From NCBI RefSeq assembly GCF_019565505.1, contig NZ_CP067378.1, positions 930,001-994,000 on the forward strand: a stretch of 64,000 nucleotides of DNA, written 5' to 3'. A program made the position numbers and the translations under genes. Shown here one piece after another: positions 1-12,473 of this stretch (within the stretch, counting starts at the first letter, position 1; every line of letters starts with the position of its first letter). The notes below the pieces were generated by a model. It was not told where the DNA came from, ran no database searches, and worked only from the letters and a program-made list of their open reading frames with translations. The stretch comes from Flavobacterium davisii. Its GTDB lineage: Bacteria; Bacteroidota; Bacteroidia; Flavobacteriales; Flavobacteriaceae.

Positions 1-1990
1 TCATTATTTACTATAGGGGTACTCGGAATATTCGATATCGTTATTGGTAAATCATAGGTAATAATTCCATCAAAAAAACCTGTTGCACACTGAACTTGAA
101 CTAATACTTTTAGTTTATCACCATGAGTCCAATCATTTCTATTTAATCTATAATTTCTCTTATCATATCCTTCAGCAATGCGAGCATCATTTTTTAACCA
201 TACATAATAAAACGATCCGTTTCCTCCTTCTGTCGTAACATTCAAATCAAGTCCTGATTCACAACTTCCTAAAGTTCTCAAACCATTTACAAAAATACTT
301 GACGGACGAATATTTTTATTTATGGTATATTCTTGCGATGCGGTTTCTATCCAATTTCCAGACAAACATTGGTAACTCACAATCATTTTTAGTTTATCAC
401 CATTATCCCATTGGTTACCTTGTAACGTATAAGTCGAATTTTCGTATCCTTCGGATACACGCGTTCCATTTTTAGTCCAATAATAAAAGAATTTCCCTGA
501 ACCTCCTGTTACATTAGCCGATAAAGAAATAGAATCTGAATTACAGAATGTCCTTAATCCATTTACTGCAACAACGCTTGGCGATTGATTTTTAATAACT
601 AAATACTCTTGTGAAAATACATCTTTCCACATTCCATTAGCACATTGGTATGTAACCACTGCTTTTAATTTATCTCCAGAAGAGCACTCATTACCTTTTA
701 AGACATATTGTAATGCGTTATCCGATGATACTTTTACTCCATTTTTAGTCCAATAATAATATAAATTACCTGATCCTCCTGTTGTACTCATAGATAAATT
801 AATAGTTTCTGAGTCACAAATAGGTTTTAACCCTGTCACTATAACGGAACTTGGCGAACTGTTTTTTACTATTGTTGATTCTTGTGAATATAGGTTAGCC
901 CATGATCCTCCTATACGAGTTAAATAATCTACTTGTAACTTTAATTTATCACCATGAGACCAATTTGTATTATCTACCGTATAATTTATCTTATCAAATC
1001 CTTCGGTAACACGCTGACCATTTTTATACCATATATAGTATAAACGATCTAAACCTACTCCTCCTATTGTGTTTGCGGATACACGATAGGAAGTTTCACA
1101 TTCACTTAATATGCCTAGTCCATTAATAGAAGTAGTTGTTGGATAGCTACGTTTATCTATTGTATATTCTGGAGATAGGACATCTACCCAATTACCTGCT
1201 ACACATTGGTAAGCTATACCTACTCGCAATTTATCGCCATTAGACCATTGAGCTCCTTGTAGTGTGTAGGTTGCACGATCATAACCTTCATAAACTCGCG
1301 TTCCATTTTTAATCCAATAATAGTAATAACGTCCTGTACCTCCTGTTAGTGTCAAACTCAAATTTAAGCTATCACTATCTAAAAGAGGATTTAAACCATT
1401 TACGACTAATGAACTTGGTGAAGTATATTTGTCTATCGTATACTCTTGTGATGCGGTTTCTATCCAATTTCCAGACAAACATTGATAACTCACAACCAAT
1501 TTTAGTTTATCACCATTAGTCCATTGGTTTCCTTGTAAATTATAGGTAGACTTATCATATCCTTCTGATACACGTGTGCCATTTTTAGTCCAATAATAAA
1601 AAAATCTTCCTGAACCTCCTGTTACATTAGCCGATAAAGAAATAGAATCTGAATTACAAAATGCTCTTAAACCGTTTACTGCAACTGTATTTGGTGAACT
1701 GTTTTTAAGAACGGTATGTTCTTGTGAAAAAAATTCTATTCGAGTACCGGATGCGCATTCATAAGATACTGAAGCTTTAATACGATCTCCATTTGACCAT
1801 TCTCTAGGAATCAAGGCAAAAGCCGACATATCTGTACCTTCTACTAATTTAACACCATTTTTATACCATTTATATATAAATGTTCCACTACCTCCTGTAA
1901 TATTCATACTTAAAGTTAAATTATCATCATTAGAACAGAAAGAACGTAATCCGCTAATCGTTATATCTGAAGGTGGAGTTTGTTTTTCTA
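1..1990 (-). repeat. Seven tandem Ig-like protein repeats of about 280 bp within the subtilase gene
   Basis: The spacing between equivalent NGL motifs is 275-283 bp. Each unit of about 93 residues carries a GGSG...YYWxKNGxRV...GDKLK signature. The units near 290-565 and 1400-1680 are almost identical in protein and DNA, while the others differ substantially. That indicates recent duplication or gene conversion between non-adjacent units. Confidence 0.8.
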
Positions 1991-4900
1991 TTACTATTGA
2001 TGCCTCTCTTGTTGTAGCAGGGTCTAGATCCGTGGAAACAATTAATTTTATTACATCACCATTATTTAAAACGGTTCCTGTAAAAGTAATATCTGGAATA
2101 TTGACTGATTGACGGATATTATTAAGATACCATATATATTGATAATTAATAGCGGTATCTCCTATAATATTAGCTAAATATCTTTGAGTATCATTAACAC
2201 ATAATTTTGGATTACCTGATATTGCAATGGAAAAATTTGGTACAAATTTATAATCAACATTAAACTTGATTTTTTGTTGTTCTTGACCACTTATTGCTAC
2301 ATACATAGCATTATAATTGCCTGTTGCACTTTTTGAATTGATAACAAAATCATAATTACCATTTCTAAACGTTGCATTATTTAATACATTTTCATTTTCT
2401 GTAAAATTACCATCCTTATTAAAATCTAAATAAAATTTTGGTTTACCAAAAACAGATGATCCATTACTGTTTATTTGGGTTGAACTAAATGTATACGTTT
2501 CTCCTGATTTAAATGTGGTGTAATTAGATTTAGACATTATATCATAATCAGAGTATGATCCATAAGCCCCTACAAAACGTTTGTCATAAATTTTCGAGCC
2601 AGAAGAATCCGTAATTAAAATTTGATTAAATCGAGTTTTAAAAAGTCCTATTTGGAATGTTATTTCTTGTTTAGCTAAACTAGATGCCCCTACAAATTTT
2701 GACAAAACGGAATTACCAACTACAAAACATTCTGGTAATCGAAAATCATAGCGACCGTTTTCCAAACTACTATTCAATAAGACATCTTCATCATTTTGTA
2801 AAATACCATCTCCGTTTAGATCTATATAAAATTTAGGTTTACCAAATACTTGACTTCCATCATTATTAACTTGATTTGATATAAATTGATAGGTTTGACT
2901 TGCTGTGTAATTTACAATTGGAATAACTGTGCTTATATCATAATTAGCATAATCATTGTAAGGACTTGGAAAATTATAATTAAATAGAGAGATTCCATTT
3001 GAATCATTTATCCGAACGGAATTAAATCGTGTTTTAAGACCTAGCTGTACACGCAATTTGATTTCCTGTTTAGCACTTCCTGAAATAGCTATATATTTAG
3101 CTAATACTATATTGCCATAAGTTATTGATGAAGGTAGTTCAAAATTATATCCTCCATTTTGAAAATTACTATTTAGCAAAACATCTTCATTATTTTGTAA
3201 AACACCATCTCCATTCAAATCCATAAAGAATTTAGGTTTACCATAAGCATTAGTTCCATCTCCGTTTTGTTGGGTAGAAACAAACTTATAAGTTTCTCCT
3301 ACTTTATAAAAACTGTACGTTCCTTGACTTGATAAATCATAATCTGAATATTCTCCATAAGTTCCAACAAAACGTTTATCATATATTTTTAAACCTGAAG
3401 AATCCGCAATCGTAATTTGATTAAATCGAGTTTTTAATAAACTTACTCGAAACAAAATTTCTTGTTTTGCATTACCTGCTATTGCTACATATTTGGCTAA
3501 AACATTATTATTGCTTACATAACATAATGGTAATTGGAATTCGTAACGTCCTGCTATCAAATTACTATTTAACAATAGATCTTCAGAATTTTGTAAAATA
3601 CCATCTCCGTTTAAATCAATAAAAAAACTAGGTTTCCCGTAGGACGTACTGGAGTCACTATTTATTTGATTTGGTACAAATTGATACGTTTGACCTGCTG
3701 TATAAATTGCTACGGGTGCTACTGTACTAATATCATAATTTGCATATCCATTATACGGGGTTGGGAAGTTATATGTAAATAATGTTGCACTTGTTGCATC
3801 TTTTACTTCTATCTTTGTAAACTTAGTTTTTACTTCTAATTTTAATTTAAATAAGATCTCTTGCTTTGCACTATTAGATGAAGCATAAAAAAGGGCTTTA
3901 GTAGAGGCATTTCCTATAAAATTAGTTGGTAATGTAAATTTATATCGACCTGAAACTAATAGCGATCTAAACAATACATCCTCACTAGCTGCCAAAACAC
4001 CATCATTATTTAAATCGATAAAAAATTTAGGTTTATTGTAAATATTTGTTCCATCATTATTCGTTTGAGCAGCTGAAAAATAGTAATCTATCCCTGAGCT
4101 TAAGGTCATTTGTGAAGTAGATCCCAAATCATAATCTTTATATTCGGTGTATGAATTAGTAAATATTATATTCGTGTTTTCTTCAATTCTTACATTGTTA
4201 AAACGTGTTTTTAGAGTATTATTACTAGATATGGGTACAAAACCACTTGGTATAGCAAATAAGCCTCCCAAACCTCCTAATACTCCAACTACAAACTGAC
4301 CTGCTCCACCTATTGCACCTCCAATAGCGCCTCCAATAGCAACCAATGCTCCACCACCGGGACCTGGTTTAGGTGTGTTATCATAGGATTCATTTTCTTC
4401 TTGATTACATGATTTTATAAAATCAGCTTCCGAACGTTTATAACAAGTTCCTGTCGTTACAATTGCTTGATAGATACCTGAACTGGTTCCTGTAGCCGTT
4501 AAAGATTTGCTATTTTGCTGAACAACTCCATCTTTTATAAATTGAATACTAGCATTAGGATTTGAAGACAATAAATTCTGAAGCACATTTTGTTTACTAG
4601 GATCAGTAGCTTGTGCTGTTAAGGTAAAAGAGGCTACTCCTTTAGTAGGACAAACTTCTGCAACACTTTCTGATAAACTAATAGCGGGTATTTCTGAGTT
4701 GGGTAAATCTACTTTATCTGAATTACTAGGAGTCGATTTTAACCCCATAGATAACATTATTTTTTTTTCGGCGGAGGATATTTCTATTGTTCCTTCTTTG
4801 GTTATATTTAAATAACTATTTGTTGTAACATTTTTTACTGTATATAGTATATTTTTATTACTATCTCTAGTGAGTTCAAAAAGATCTGCTTGATCAATTA

Positions 4901-7718
4901 CGGAACAAAGAACAGAACTTCCAACAAACTTCAAAGCGTATTTTTTATTAGACTTAGATATAATTTTTCGGCTAGCTGTGTCATAATAAAAAGCGAAATC
5001 TCCTGGTAACAAAACGGCTGGGTCTTGTTTGTATTCTTCTACAGTTGGTTTAAAGTTTGTTGCATTATTATCATTGTAACGCAAAAATTTTTTAAAAGTT
5101 TGATCTGATATAATGAAATAATTATTCTTTGAATTTTCTTTAACCTTTATGGCTTTGTAGTCGCTGTTTTTAAGAGATAATTCTGTGGCAATAGTCTTCT
5201 CCGTAACAGCACTTCCGGAAGTAGTAAATTTAGTCCATTCATAATCCGTAATATCAGGCGAAGGATTTTTAATTATAACGTTAAAGTTATCCTCACAGTC
5301 AGGTTGTGTAAAATCTAAAGAGATCTTTTTATCAGCTACTGTAAAAGCATAAGATAAAGTTTCTTTATTTGAATCTAAAGTTCTATTATTTAATTTATCT
5401 TTTATTGTAAAATAAAAAGTCCCGGGAAAGTTTATTTCTATCTTTTTACTTATAAAATCTCCTTTGCATTTTAGTTCCTGACTTCCTAATGTGATTTCTT
5501 TGCCATTATAGTTTAAAACCAAATCAAACTTTTGAGGATAATTATTGGGGGCTGTATCTTCTGCTTGAATGTTTATATAAGCGGGTTCAAATTGCCCCGG
5601 TACTAACTCCAAGTCAGGAACATCAAAATCTACGGTAGGCATGATAAATTTTCCAATGACGTCATATACGCTTCTAAATTTTTGAGAAGATTCAACTACC
5701 AAACCATCTGTATTAATAATTTTCACAAAGACCTCTGCATCATATTGACCAATTTCATTTAATCCTTTAGAAAAACAAACATCTCCTAAAAGGCATAAAC
5801 CTGAATCTTTACTTAGTTCATAACTATTACCTGATTTTTTATTTGTCAAAACTGCTTTTACAAATTCTACCGTTTGTACTTTATTGTCCAGAGGGTTGGC
5901 TTCTTGTATAAAACCTATTTTAAATAAGTCTCCCACATTACCTTGTAAATTGGCCACATCCATATCAATCGTAACATAAGGAATAAAACCAGACATAACA
6001 ATACTTAAAGGACAAGCTAACTGATTTCCTTTTAGCGATTCTCCTTTAACAATAAGTGTATAATGTCCTCTTGATAAAAACTCGGGAGAAATTTGCTCTA
6101 CCGTATTTATTTTATCTACACCATTAGCGGCTGGTTTTTTAGGATTTTTAGCATCTAATATATAAGGCTGATAAATGTCTCCTTGCTGGGATTGTAAACT
6201 TAAATCTATATTTGCATTCAACCCAAACCCAAAATCTTCATCCATCCATGCTGCTGTTATTTTAGGTATATCACCACCGGGTAGTATAAAGGAATTTTAT
6301 ATATAGTTTCAGAACTAGCTCTTAATGTTTTTATGTCTTGAATAACTAAGGCGTTTTTAGCAGCGTATCTAAATAATTCTTCTCCATTACATTGCCCCCA
6401 ACCTGATATATAATCAGGGCCTGGATCGCCTATATCTAATGCGCTATTTATTAAAGCGGCTTTAATTGTTGTAGCCGTGGGATATTGTCCATTATTTATT
6501 TTATATTCTTCTGAAAAAGCAGAAACAATAGAACTTACTAATGGCGTGGCAAATGATGTTCCCTCTTCTTTTTGAAAATTAAAATCAATCGTTTCGCCTT
6601 CTGCACAAATATCTGGCTTAATACGTCCATCTGTAGTGGGGCCAATAGAAGAATATTCTGTTACAGAATAGTATCCGGCATCATTCAATATACGAGTTGC
6701 ACCAACAGTTATGAGGTTTTTCCCTCCTGCATAGGAATTAATAGAACCGTTTATTTGGGAAGGTTTTGGATATAAAACACCATTACTTCCGTAGGGAATT
6801 TTAATTTTTTTCCCCCTTTTGATCATCTACATAAATATCGGAGCCCAACTGTATTTTTGAGTCAATTTCATCAGCCCCTCTATGACCGTGATTTCCAGCT
6901 GCAAATAATAGAACCGCTTTGTTGTTGTTTAGATAAGAAAATTCATTATATTCTTTTTCTTTATAAGAAATATCTTTTAGTCTATCTAGATAATCATCTC
7001 CATTAAAACCTCCTCGCCAATAGGGTATTCCTTTTGAAACTGTCCATTGAAAAGGAGCTCCCCATGAACAATTAATAGTAAAAAATTTAGTTGGATCTTT
7101 TTTTAATTCATCTTTATAATCTTTTAATGAACCTATTCCTCCACTAATTGAATATTGACCTATTACATTATTATTAGTGTTTTTACCAACGAAAACACCT
7201 CGTTGAAATTTTGTAAGGTCACCACCCATCATTACGGCCGTAACATCCTCTGCGTGTTCATCTATAGCATGAACACCTCCTACTTCACGAAAATTATCTT
7301 TAAAATTTTTAAAATAATCCCGCGTCATATCGGCAAAACCACCTATTTCAGAAATAATAACAGAACCAAATGATTTAACACCATTAATATATTTAGCTAT
7401 TTGCTCATTAATATAATCGTGTCCTAATGCGTCAAATCGTGATGCTTTATTAGCTTTTATTGTATTATTAATTAGTTCTTCATAAATGATTTTCCCATTA
7501 AGCGTATCCAAATTAGCTTTATTGGGAGCCTCTTTTATTAGATCGTATTCTTTTTGTATTTTTTTATCAAAAGCCTCTTTTTTAGATTGAATTGAATTCC
7601 ACAAAACATTTTGTTGTGGCATGAATGGACCGAAAAAACCTGTTTCTAAAGTATTTGTCTGAATTTGAGAAAAAAGAGCTCCATTAAACAGTAAAAAAAA
7701 TAAAATTTTATGTTTCAT
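1..7718 (-). CDS. Giant secreted S8 subtilisin-like protease with GEVED-like and Ig-like repeats (partial at left edge)
   Basis: A signal peptide (residues 1-17, ending near ALFSQ) is followed by a subtilase domain: His in DEHAEDVTAVM (about residue 155), oxyanion Asn in AAGNHGH (about 276) and Ser in GTSFATP. The usual catalytic Asp appears to be Glu in SEIGG (about 124). After it come a region of beta-rich type, a Gly-rich hydrophobic stretch (near 4250-4380), five GEVED-like repeats (about 2270-4215) and seven Ig-like repeats (about 1-1990). No stop is reached, so over 2,500 residues are encoded and the C-terminus, where a T9SS sorting domain would lie, is outside. Two frame breaks occur: a G/A homopolymer near 6808-6822, and TACCCGGTGG near 6272-6283, where one base inside CCNGG restores LYYPGGDIP. 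It starts 3 bp after the discoidin-like gene stops, so the two are probably cotranscribed. Likely an exported adhesin-protease; substrate unknown. Confidence 0.85.
2270..4215 (-). repeat. Five GEVED-like repeats of about 380-410 bp within the subtilase gene
   Basis: Units begin with TRFNxI and contain YGxYSDYD, GKPKFxIDLNGDG and AKQEI signatures. They alternate between two sub-types: YDKRF...YGEYSDYD units and FNYNFPxPYN..YANYDIST units. The DLNGDG loop is a plausible calcium-binding turn, typical of GEVED-type surface domains. The function is inferred as structural or adhesive. Confidence 0.7.
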
Positions 7719-7720
7719 AT

Positions 7721-8251
7721 TTAATTACATGTTTTAATCCCTGAACCAATAACTACTCCTTGAAATTCCATTTCACCACAACTTGTAAAGTTGCCGAATG
7801 CTTGAGTTACTTCAAATTTAAAAATGGCGGGGTTATTAATAGGTTGTGATAAATTAATAACTTTATCCATATTATCTGCAATCCAAGTAAATTCTCCGTT
7901 ATTTCCGCCCGGTAAAGGGATAAAAACGGTGGGAGCATTGGCAAGACTATAGGATATATTAACTTTGGTAAAAATTCCATTTAATCCTAAACGCCTAGGT
8001 CTATAAATTACTTTACTAACACTAGAGCATGTGTTACTCAAATAAAATTGTAGAGTATTAGGCACTCCACTAACGGACCATTTAGAATGATACGCGGAGT
8101 TTATATCATCATCATAAGCATAATCTAAATTATTGGAGGATTGAACAGACTCTCCTTCAACAGTAGCAGTTGCATAAACTACTGGAACTTTAGATTGAGC
8201 TTGTAAACAAATCCCTGTAAGGGATATCAATAAATAAAAAAATAATCGCAT
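7721..8251 (-). CDS. Secreted discoidin/F5-8C-like domain protein
   Basis: A 176-residue protein with a clear signal peptide (MRLFFYLLISLTGICLQAQ). The rest resembles a galactose-binding/discoidin fold: a YAYDDDINSAYHSKW motif near the N-terminus, SKVIYRPR in the core and a C-terminal GEMEFQG strand, which fits F5/8 type C domains that bind carbohydrate. It lies between the HELIH protein (22 bp upstream) and the giant subtilase (3 bp downstream), so the three form one operon. It may be a small ligand-binding partner of the protease. The fold assignment is by motif resemblance only; the operon reading is firmer. Confidence 0.55.
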   Translation of the reverse strand: MRLFFYLLISLTGICLQAQSKVPVVYATATVEGESVQSSNNLDYAYDDDINSAYHSKWSVSGVPNTLQFYLSNTCSSVSKVIYRPRRLGLNGIFTKVNISYSLANAPTVFIPLPGGNNGEFTWIADNMDKVINLSQPINNPAIFKFEVTQAFGNFTSCGEMEFQGVVIGSGIKTCN

Positions 8252-8272
8252 ACAAATTAGGTTAAATTTAGG

Positions 8273-9066
8273 TTAATTGGGATAGTTTAGAAGACAAGTG
8301 GTTATTACATTACGCGCTTTTAAATCTTCTATTAATGCTTTATCAATTTCTAAATACAAGTTATTTTCTGGAGTATTTACGGGAGCATTTTTTACAGGGA
8401 AACCTTGTAGAAACATATAATAAGCTAGTTGAACTATAGTCGTCGAATATTCTATATGAGGATTTATAGAGGCATAACTACATTTATCTTTTATATACAT
8501 TTTAACTTCGGGTCTTAGCTTAGTACAGATATCCGTTAAACTCACAATTTTTTGCATCTGCTCTGTTCGTTTTGCATTTTCGCCTGGATCCATCCATTTA
8601 GCTTGCCTCAAATTTTCATTTGATCTTACGCCATCAGCAACATATTGTGGAACAACAGGATTTTCTTTTATTAGCGATTTATAATTAACAAAATCTTGAA
8701 GTAAGTTTTGGTTTACTGAAACATGAATTAATTCATGCAAAAGAGTGCCTGCGCTGTTTTTAGAATAACCAATAGTATAACTTTTAGGTAATCCAATTTC
8801 AGTATCATACTTACAAATTGTTGATCCTCCTTGTCTTGTATCTTCTCTATTTAAGGTTGTAACTAATTCAATATTTAGTAAAGCATCTTTAATAGCGATA
8901 GCTAAATACGGATTTGAAACCGCAGAAATATGGTTTTTTAAAATACGTATATCACGTTGAACCTCTGGATCAACTATCTCTTTTTACAATCATTTTTGAA
9001 TGCAAAAAGGGAAAAAACAGTCCCTAGAAACAAGGGTAGTGTAGATTTAGGTAAAATTTGATTCAT
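8273..9066 (-). CDS. Probable exported zincin-like protein with HELIH motif (frame break)
   Basis: The ATG at 9066 starts a hydrophobic leader (LPLFLGTVFSLFAF) followed by a Cys, possibly an atypical lipobox. The ATG frame stops after KNDCKKR. Adding one A to the run of five (plus-strand T run 8981-8985) restores KNDCKKEIVDPEVQRD and joins the downstream 155-residue frame. The protein then has GTLLHELIHVSVNQN, an HExxH zinc site, and a C-terminal region rich in charged helices. The family is not recognised beyond the zinc motif. It is first in the operon with the discoidin-like protein and the subtilase. The break is probably a homopolymer miscall. Confidence 0.6.
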
Positions 9067-9333
9067 TTTATATTTTTTTTAACATAACAACATAAAGTTA
9101 TAATTAAATAAAAAAACAAATTAATAAAAGTTATAGATTTTTTTTATACATAAAATATAAAAACCAACAAAAAAATTTATTAATCATAAAAAAACACAAA
9201 TAGTTTTATTTAAAAGTAAATTCACCTAAAAAATCAACACACGCACTCCTTTTTTAAGCAATTCATAAAATACTAAACCAATCTGTTTTATTATTTTAAA
9301 ATCATTTGTTTCCAACATATTAAACGGAAGTGA

Positions 9334-9484
9334 TTTAACCCTGATTATCCCTATAAGTTTTTTAATGAAGTAAGAAGATTTCAAATTTTTAGCATAACTT
9401 AATTAAGGAGAAAAAATGACGTTTTAAAATTCAAAATTCTTTTCTTTTATAATAAATTTCAAGCGCATAATCTGGATTTAAAAC
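9334..9484. repeat. Degenerate miniature inverted-repeat element (copy A)
   Basis: The left end TTTAACCCTGATTATCC and right end GCATAATCTGGATTTAAA are imperfect inverted copies of the ends of the 41636-41841 element. The interior is AT-rich and diverged. It lies in the 9067-9635 gap upstream of the M28 gene, which otherwise shows only AT-rich DNA. No separate promoter could be assigned with confidence. Confidence 0.5.
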
Positions 9485-9635
9485 AAAGTCGTGATAATTA
9501 TTTGTTATGTACCTGCTGTAAAAAATTCTTTTACAAAATCTTCCCTAATTATATAAAGTTATTTTTTAATTTCGATATTCAAAAACTTAAACATAATTAT
9601 ATCAAATTCGTATTATAATTTAATTACAAACAGAA

Positions 9636-11093
9636 ATGAAAAAAATTTTATGGTTTTATTTAGCTACTCTAACTGCACAAGCTCAAAACTATTCACCTCC
9701 TTTGATTGAAGCAATTAAAGAAAAGGATCTCCGTACTGATATGTATCAATTAGCTGGTGATCTATTTTTAGGTAGAGAAGCAGGTACTTTAGATGAACTA
9801 AAAGTATCTACTTGGTTTACTAATAAAATGAAAGAAACAGGTATGCAACCTGCTGGAGAGTTTGGTACTTATTATCAGTTTTTCGATATGTATCGTCATC
9901 AAATAAGTCCTAATAGTTACATAAAAATAGGAGAGAAAAATCTTAAACTTTGGAAAGATATATTGGTAGCCGATGTAGTTAATGCTGATTTAAAAACAAC
10001 AATCTTATATGTTGGCAAAACGGAACCAAACGAATTAGCTACGAAAAACATTCAAGACAAGATAGTTGCAATTGAAGTCTCAGACACTAATATTGAAAAA
10101 GAAATGACCTTATTTGAACGTCGCTATCCTGGTTTCATCAAAATTAAATATTACAATGAAGTAAAAAAATTAGGTGGCAAAGGTATCATTTTTATAACAG
10201 ATGATATTTCAGAAAAAAGTTGGTCCGAAGTACTTCCACAAATGACACGAGGAGTCTACGGAATAGAAGGTTTACGTGATAAAATTGAAAACACCTTACC
10301 TTTGTTTTGGATTAAAAAATCCAACAAAGAATGGTTAACTCAAAATCCATCCATTCAAATTCGTTTAGAAACAAACACTTATCGCTATCCATCTGTTAAC
10401 CTAATAGGAAAAATAGAAGGAACAGATCCTAAACTAAAAAACGAATATGTCTTAATTAGCGGACATCAGGATCACGATGGTATTCGACATGTCGTAATGA
10501 ATGATAGCATTTATAATGGAGCTGACGATAATGCGAGCACTTGTGTTGCCATGCTTGCAATAGCCAGAGCATATAAAAAACAACCTTCTAAACGCAGTCT
10601 TTTATTTGTTTTTCATGGGGCAGAAGAACGCGGTTTACTAGGTTCTCGTTATCATACACAACACCTAATGATTCCTAAAGATCAAATAGTAGCGGTACTG
10701 AATGGCGACATGATCGGACGTAATAATTTAGACGAAGCCGCTTTACTGGGTGCTGAAAGTCCTCACAAGAACTCTGATGATTTAGTTAAAATGGCTATTG
10801 ATGCCAATAATGAAAGTACCCAATTTAAATTTTTAAAAGATTGGGATTTACCTGAACATCCCGAATTTTTTTATTTTAGAAGTGATCACGCTCCTTACGC
10901 TAGAATTGGGATTCCTGCTGTCTTTTTTACTTCTGTTTTACATAATCAATATCACACGCCTCAAGATGAATCAGAAAACATCAATTTTAAAAAATTACAT
11001 AAAATGACGGAATGGATGTACAGAACTTCATGGAAAGTAGCTAATGAACCGAAGAAACCTCAAATATTAGAAAACTTTAAACTTGAAAGATAA
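9636..11093 (+). CDS. Secreted M28-family zinc aminopeptidase
   Basis: A 485-residue protein with a short signal peptide ending at AQAQ. The M28 catalytic domain carries all five co-catalytic zinc ligands and the base: SGHQDHDG, GADDNAS, GAEERGLLG, LNGDMIG and NQYHTPQDE. Between the signal and catalytic regions lies an insert of about 200 residues, in the position of a PA-type domain. It should remove N-terminal residues from peptides outside the cytoplasm. The gene is monocistronic and convergent with the M43 protease gene, with a shared hairpin terminator between them. The frame is intact. Confidence 0.9.
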   Translation: MKKILWFYLATLTAQAQNYSPPLIEAIKEKDLRTDMYQLAGDLFLGREAGTLDELKVSTWFTNKMKETGMQPAGEFGTYYQFFDMYRHQISPNSYIKIGEKNLKLWKDILVADVVNADLKTTILYVGKTEPNELATKNIQDKIVAIEVSDTNIEKEMTLFERRYPGFIKIKYYNEVKKLGGKGIIFITDDISEKSWSEVLPQMTRGVYGIEGLRDKIENTLPLFWIKKSNKEWLTQNPSIQIRLETNTYRYPSVNLIGKIEGTDPKLKNEYVLISGHQDHDGIRHVVMNDSIYNGADDNASTCVAMLAIARAYKKQPSKRSLLFVFHGAEERGLLGSRYHTQHLMIPKDQIVAVLNGDMIGRNNLDEAALLGAESPHKNSDDLVKMAIDANNESTQFKFLKDWDLPEHPEFFYFRSDHAPYARIGIPAVFFTSVLHNQYHTPQDESENINFKKLHKMTEWMYRTSWKVANEPKKPQILENFKLER

Positions 11094-11104
11094 ATGGGTT
11101 AAAT

Positions 11105-11147
11105 AAAAAAGAGGTAATTAATTCTAATACATTAATTACCTCTTTTT
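11105..11147. terminator. Bidirectional terminator between M28 and M43 genes
   Basis: A perfect 12-bp stem, GAGGTAATTAAT (11111-11122) with ATTAATTACCTC (11131-11142). It is flanked by A6 on the left and T5 on the right, so it can serve both convergent genes. Confidence 0.85.
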
Positions 11148-11165
11148 CTAATATTTAGATATTTT

Positions 11166-12445
11166 TTATAATTTACTCACTTTCTTAACTATTTCTTCGT
11201 TGCCAAATTTTAAGTTTAAGAAATAAACACCTGTTTCTAAAAATGATAAATCATACTTTTCTTCTGTTTTCACTTGAGTATCATTCTCTTCATAAACAAT
11301 TCTTCCTATACGATCTATAACTTGAATTGTACATGAAGCAGGAACCTTTTCAAATGTAATATTTAATACATCACCAAATGGAACTGGATAAATATTAAAT
11401 TCTTTCTTTTGTACAGGAATAGTTACCACTACAGGAGCCTTATCAAATACATCTTTAACAAATTGAGATGATATTACATTATAATAAGCCTTCATTGCGG
11501 CCGTTTGCCCTTGTGTAAACATATACATACAAGCATCATCCACATAATCCATATAATTCATAGTCAAAGCTTTTTCGTTTGCTACACAACCAGAAACGGA
11601 ACCGAGTACAGGACAATCTTCAGAAAACTTACCCACTTTTGGTGTATCAGCTATCCCATCATCAGCAGTTGCACAACCTCCATTATTACCAAAAGTATGT
11701 TGTAAGTTTAAAAAATGACCTAATTCATGTGTCAATGTTCTACCTAAATGATTATCTTCCAAAGGTTGATATCCGGGACACCCTACACCACTACCAAAGC
11801 AAAAAGTATTTATAACTACAGTATGACCTTGTGAAGGTCTTCCTCCCAAAACAGAATAACCTAATGTTTCAAATGCTTGAGAAGGATCTTTTTAGGAATT
11901 TGACGAACTACTAAATTCATATACCCTTTCCATGTAAGATCTGAATCCGAATTATTCAAAAAATCTGTACCAAATGTAACGGCTGGAGCTCCGTCTACTA
12001 ATCCTGATTCTTTAGGATGATTTTTAGTAGCTAAAACAAATTCAACTTCCATTTTCCCACTAAAGACATTCCGATACAATCCTGCATTTTCATTCCATTT
12101 AGAAATATCTTTATTAGAAGCATTATAATCTGCATTTAACACATCCAATTGACTTTGCACCAAACTTATTATACATTTTTTTACTTCATCACTAACTGAG
12201 GTTAAAGCAGGAAAGTGAGCTGCTACAGGAATTCTTATTGGATCAGCTAATTTATTTGCTTCTTCTTTGTTTATTGTACCTTTTAAAAGTCTTGCCTTAA
12301 ATTTCTCTTGTAGATCATAATGAATGGCTTTATTTTTTGGATCTTTTAAATATTCCTCCATATAGGATTGTGTACCACATTTTCTATCTTGAGCAAATCC
12401 TAAGACAGAAATTACTAAAAACAACTTAAAAATTATTTTCATCAC
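11166..12445 (-). CDS. Secreted M43 (pappalysin-like) metalloprotease with T9SS sorting domain (frame break)
   Basis: It has a signal peptide (MMKIIFKLFLVISVLGFAQ) and a propeptide region. The metzincin zinc site LTHELGHFLNLQHTFG is followed by the Met-turn NYMDY, both typical of M43 cytophagalysins. The last 80 residues (FNIYPVPFGDVLNI ... GVYFLNLKFGN ... KVSKL) form a type A T9SS C-terminal sorting domain, so the product should be exported through the Por/Gld machinery. The frame breaks at the plus-strand T run 11889-11893. One extra A restores IPKKDPSQAFETLGYSVLGG and joins the two halves. It lies 29 bp downstream of obg. Confidence 0.88.
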
Positions 12446-12473
12446 TTAAATAATATATTAGTTTTTAAAAAAT

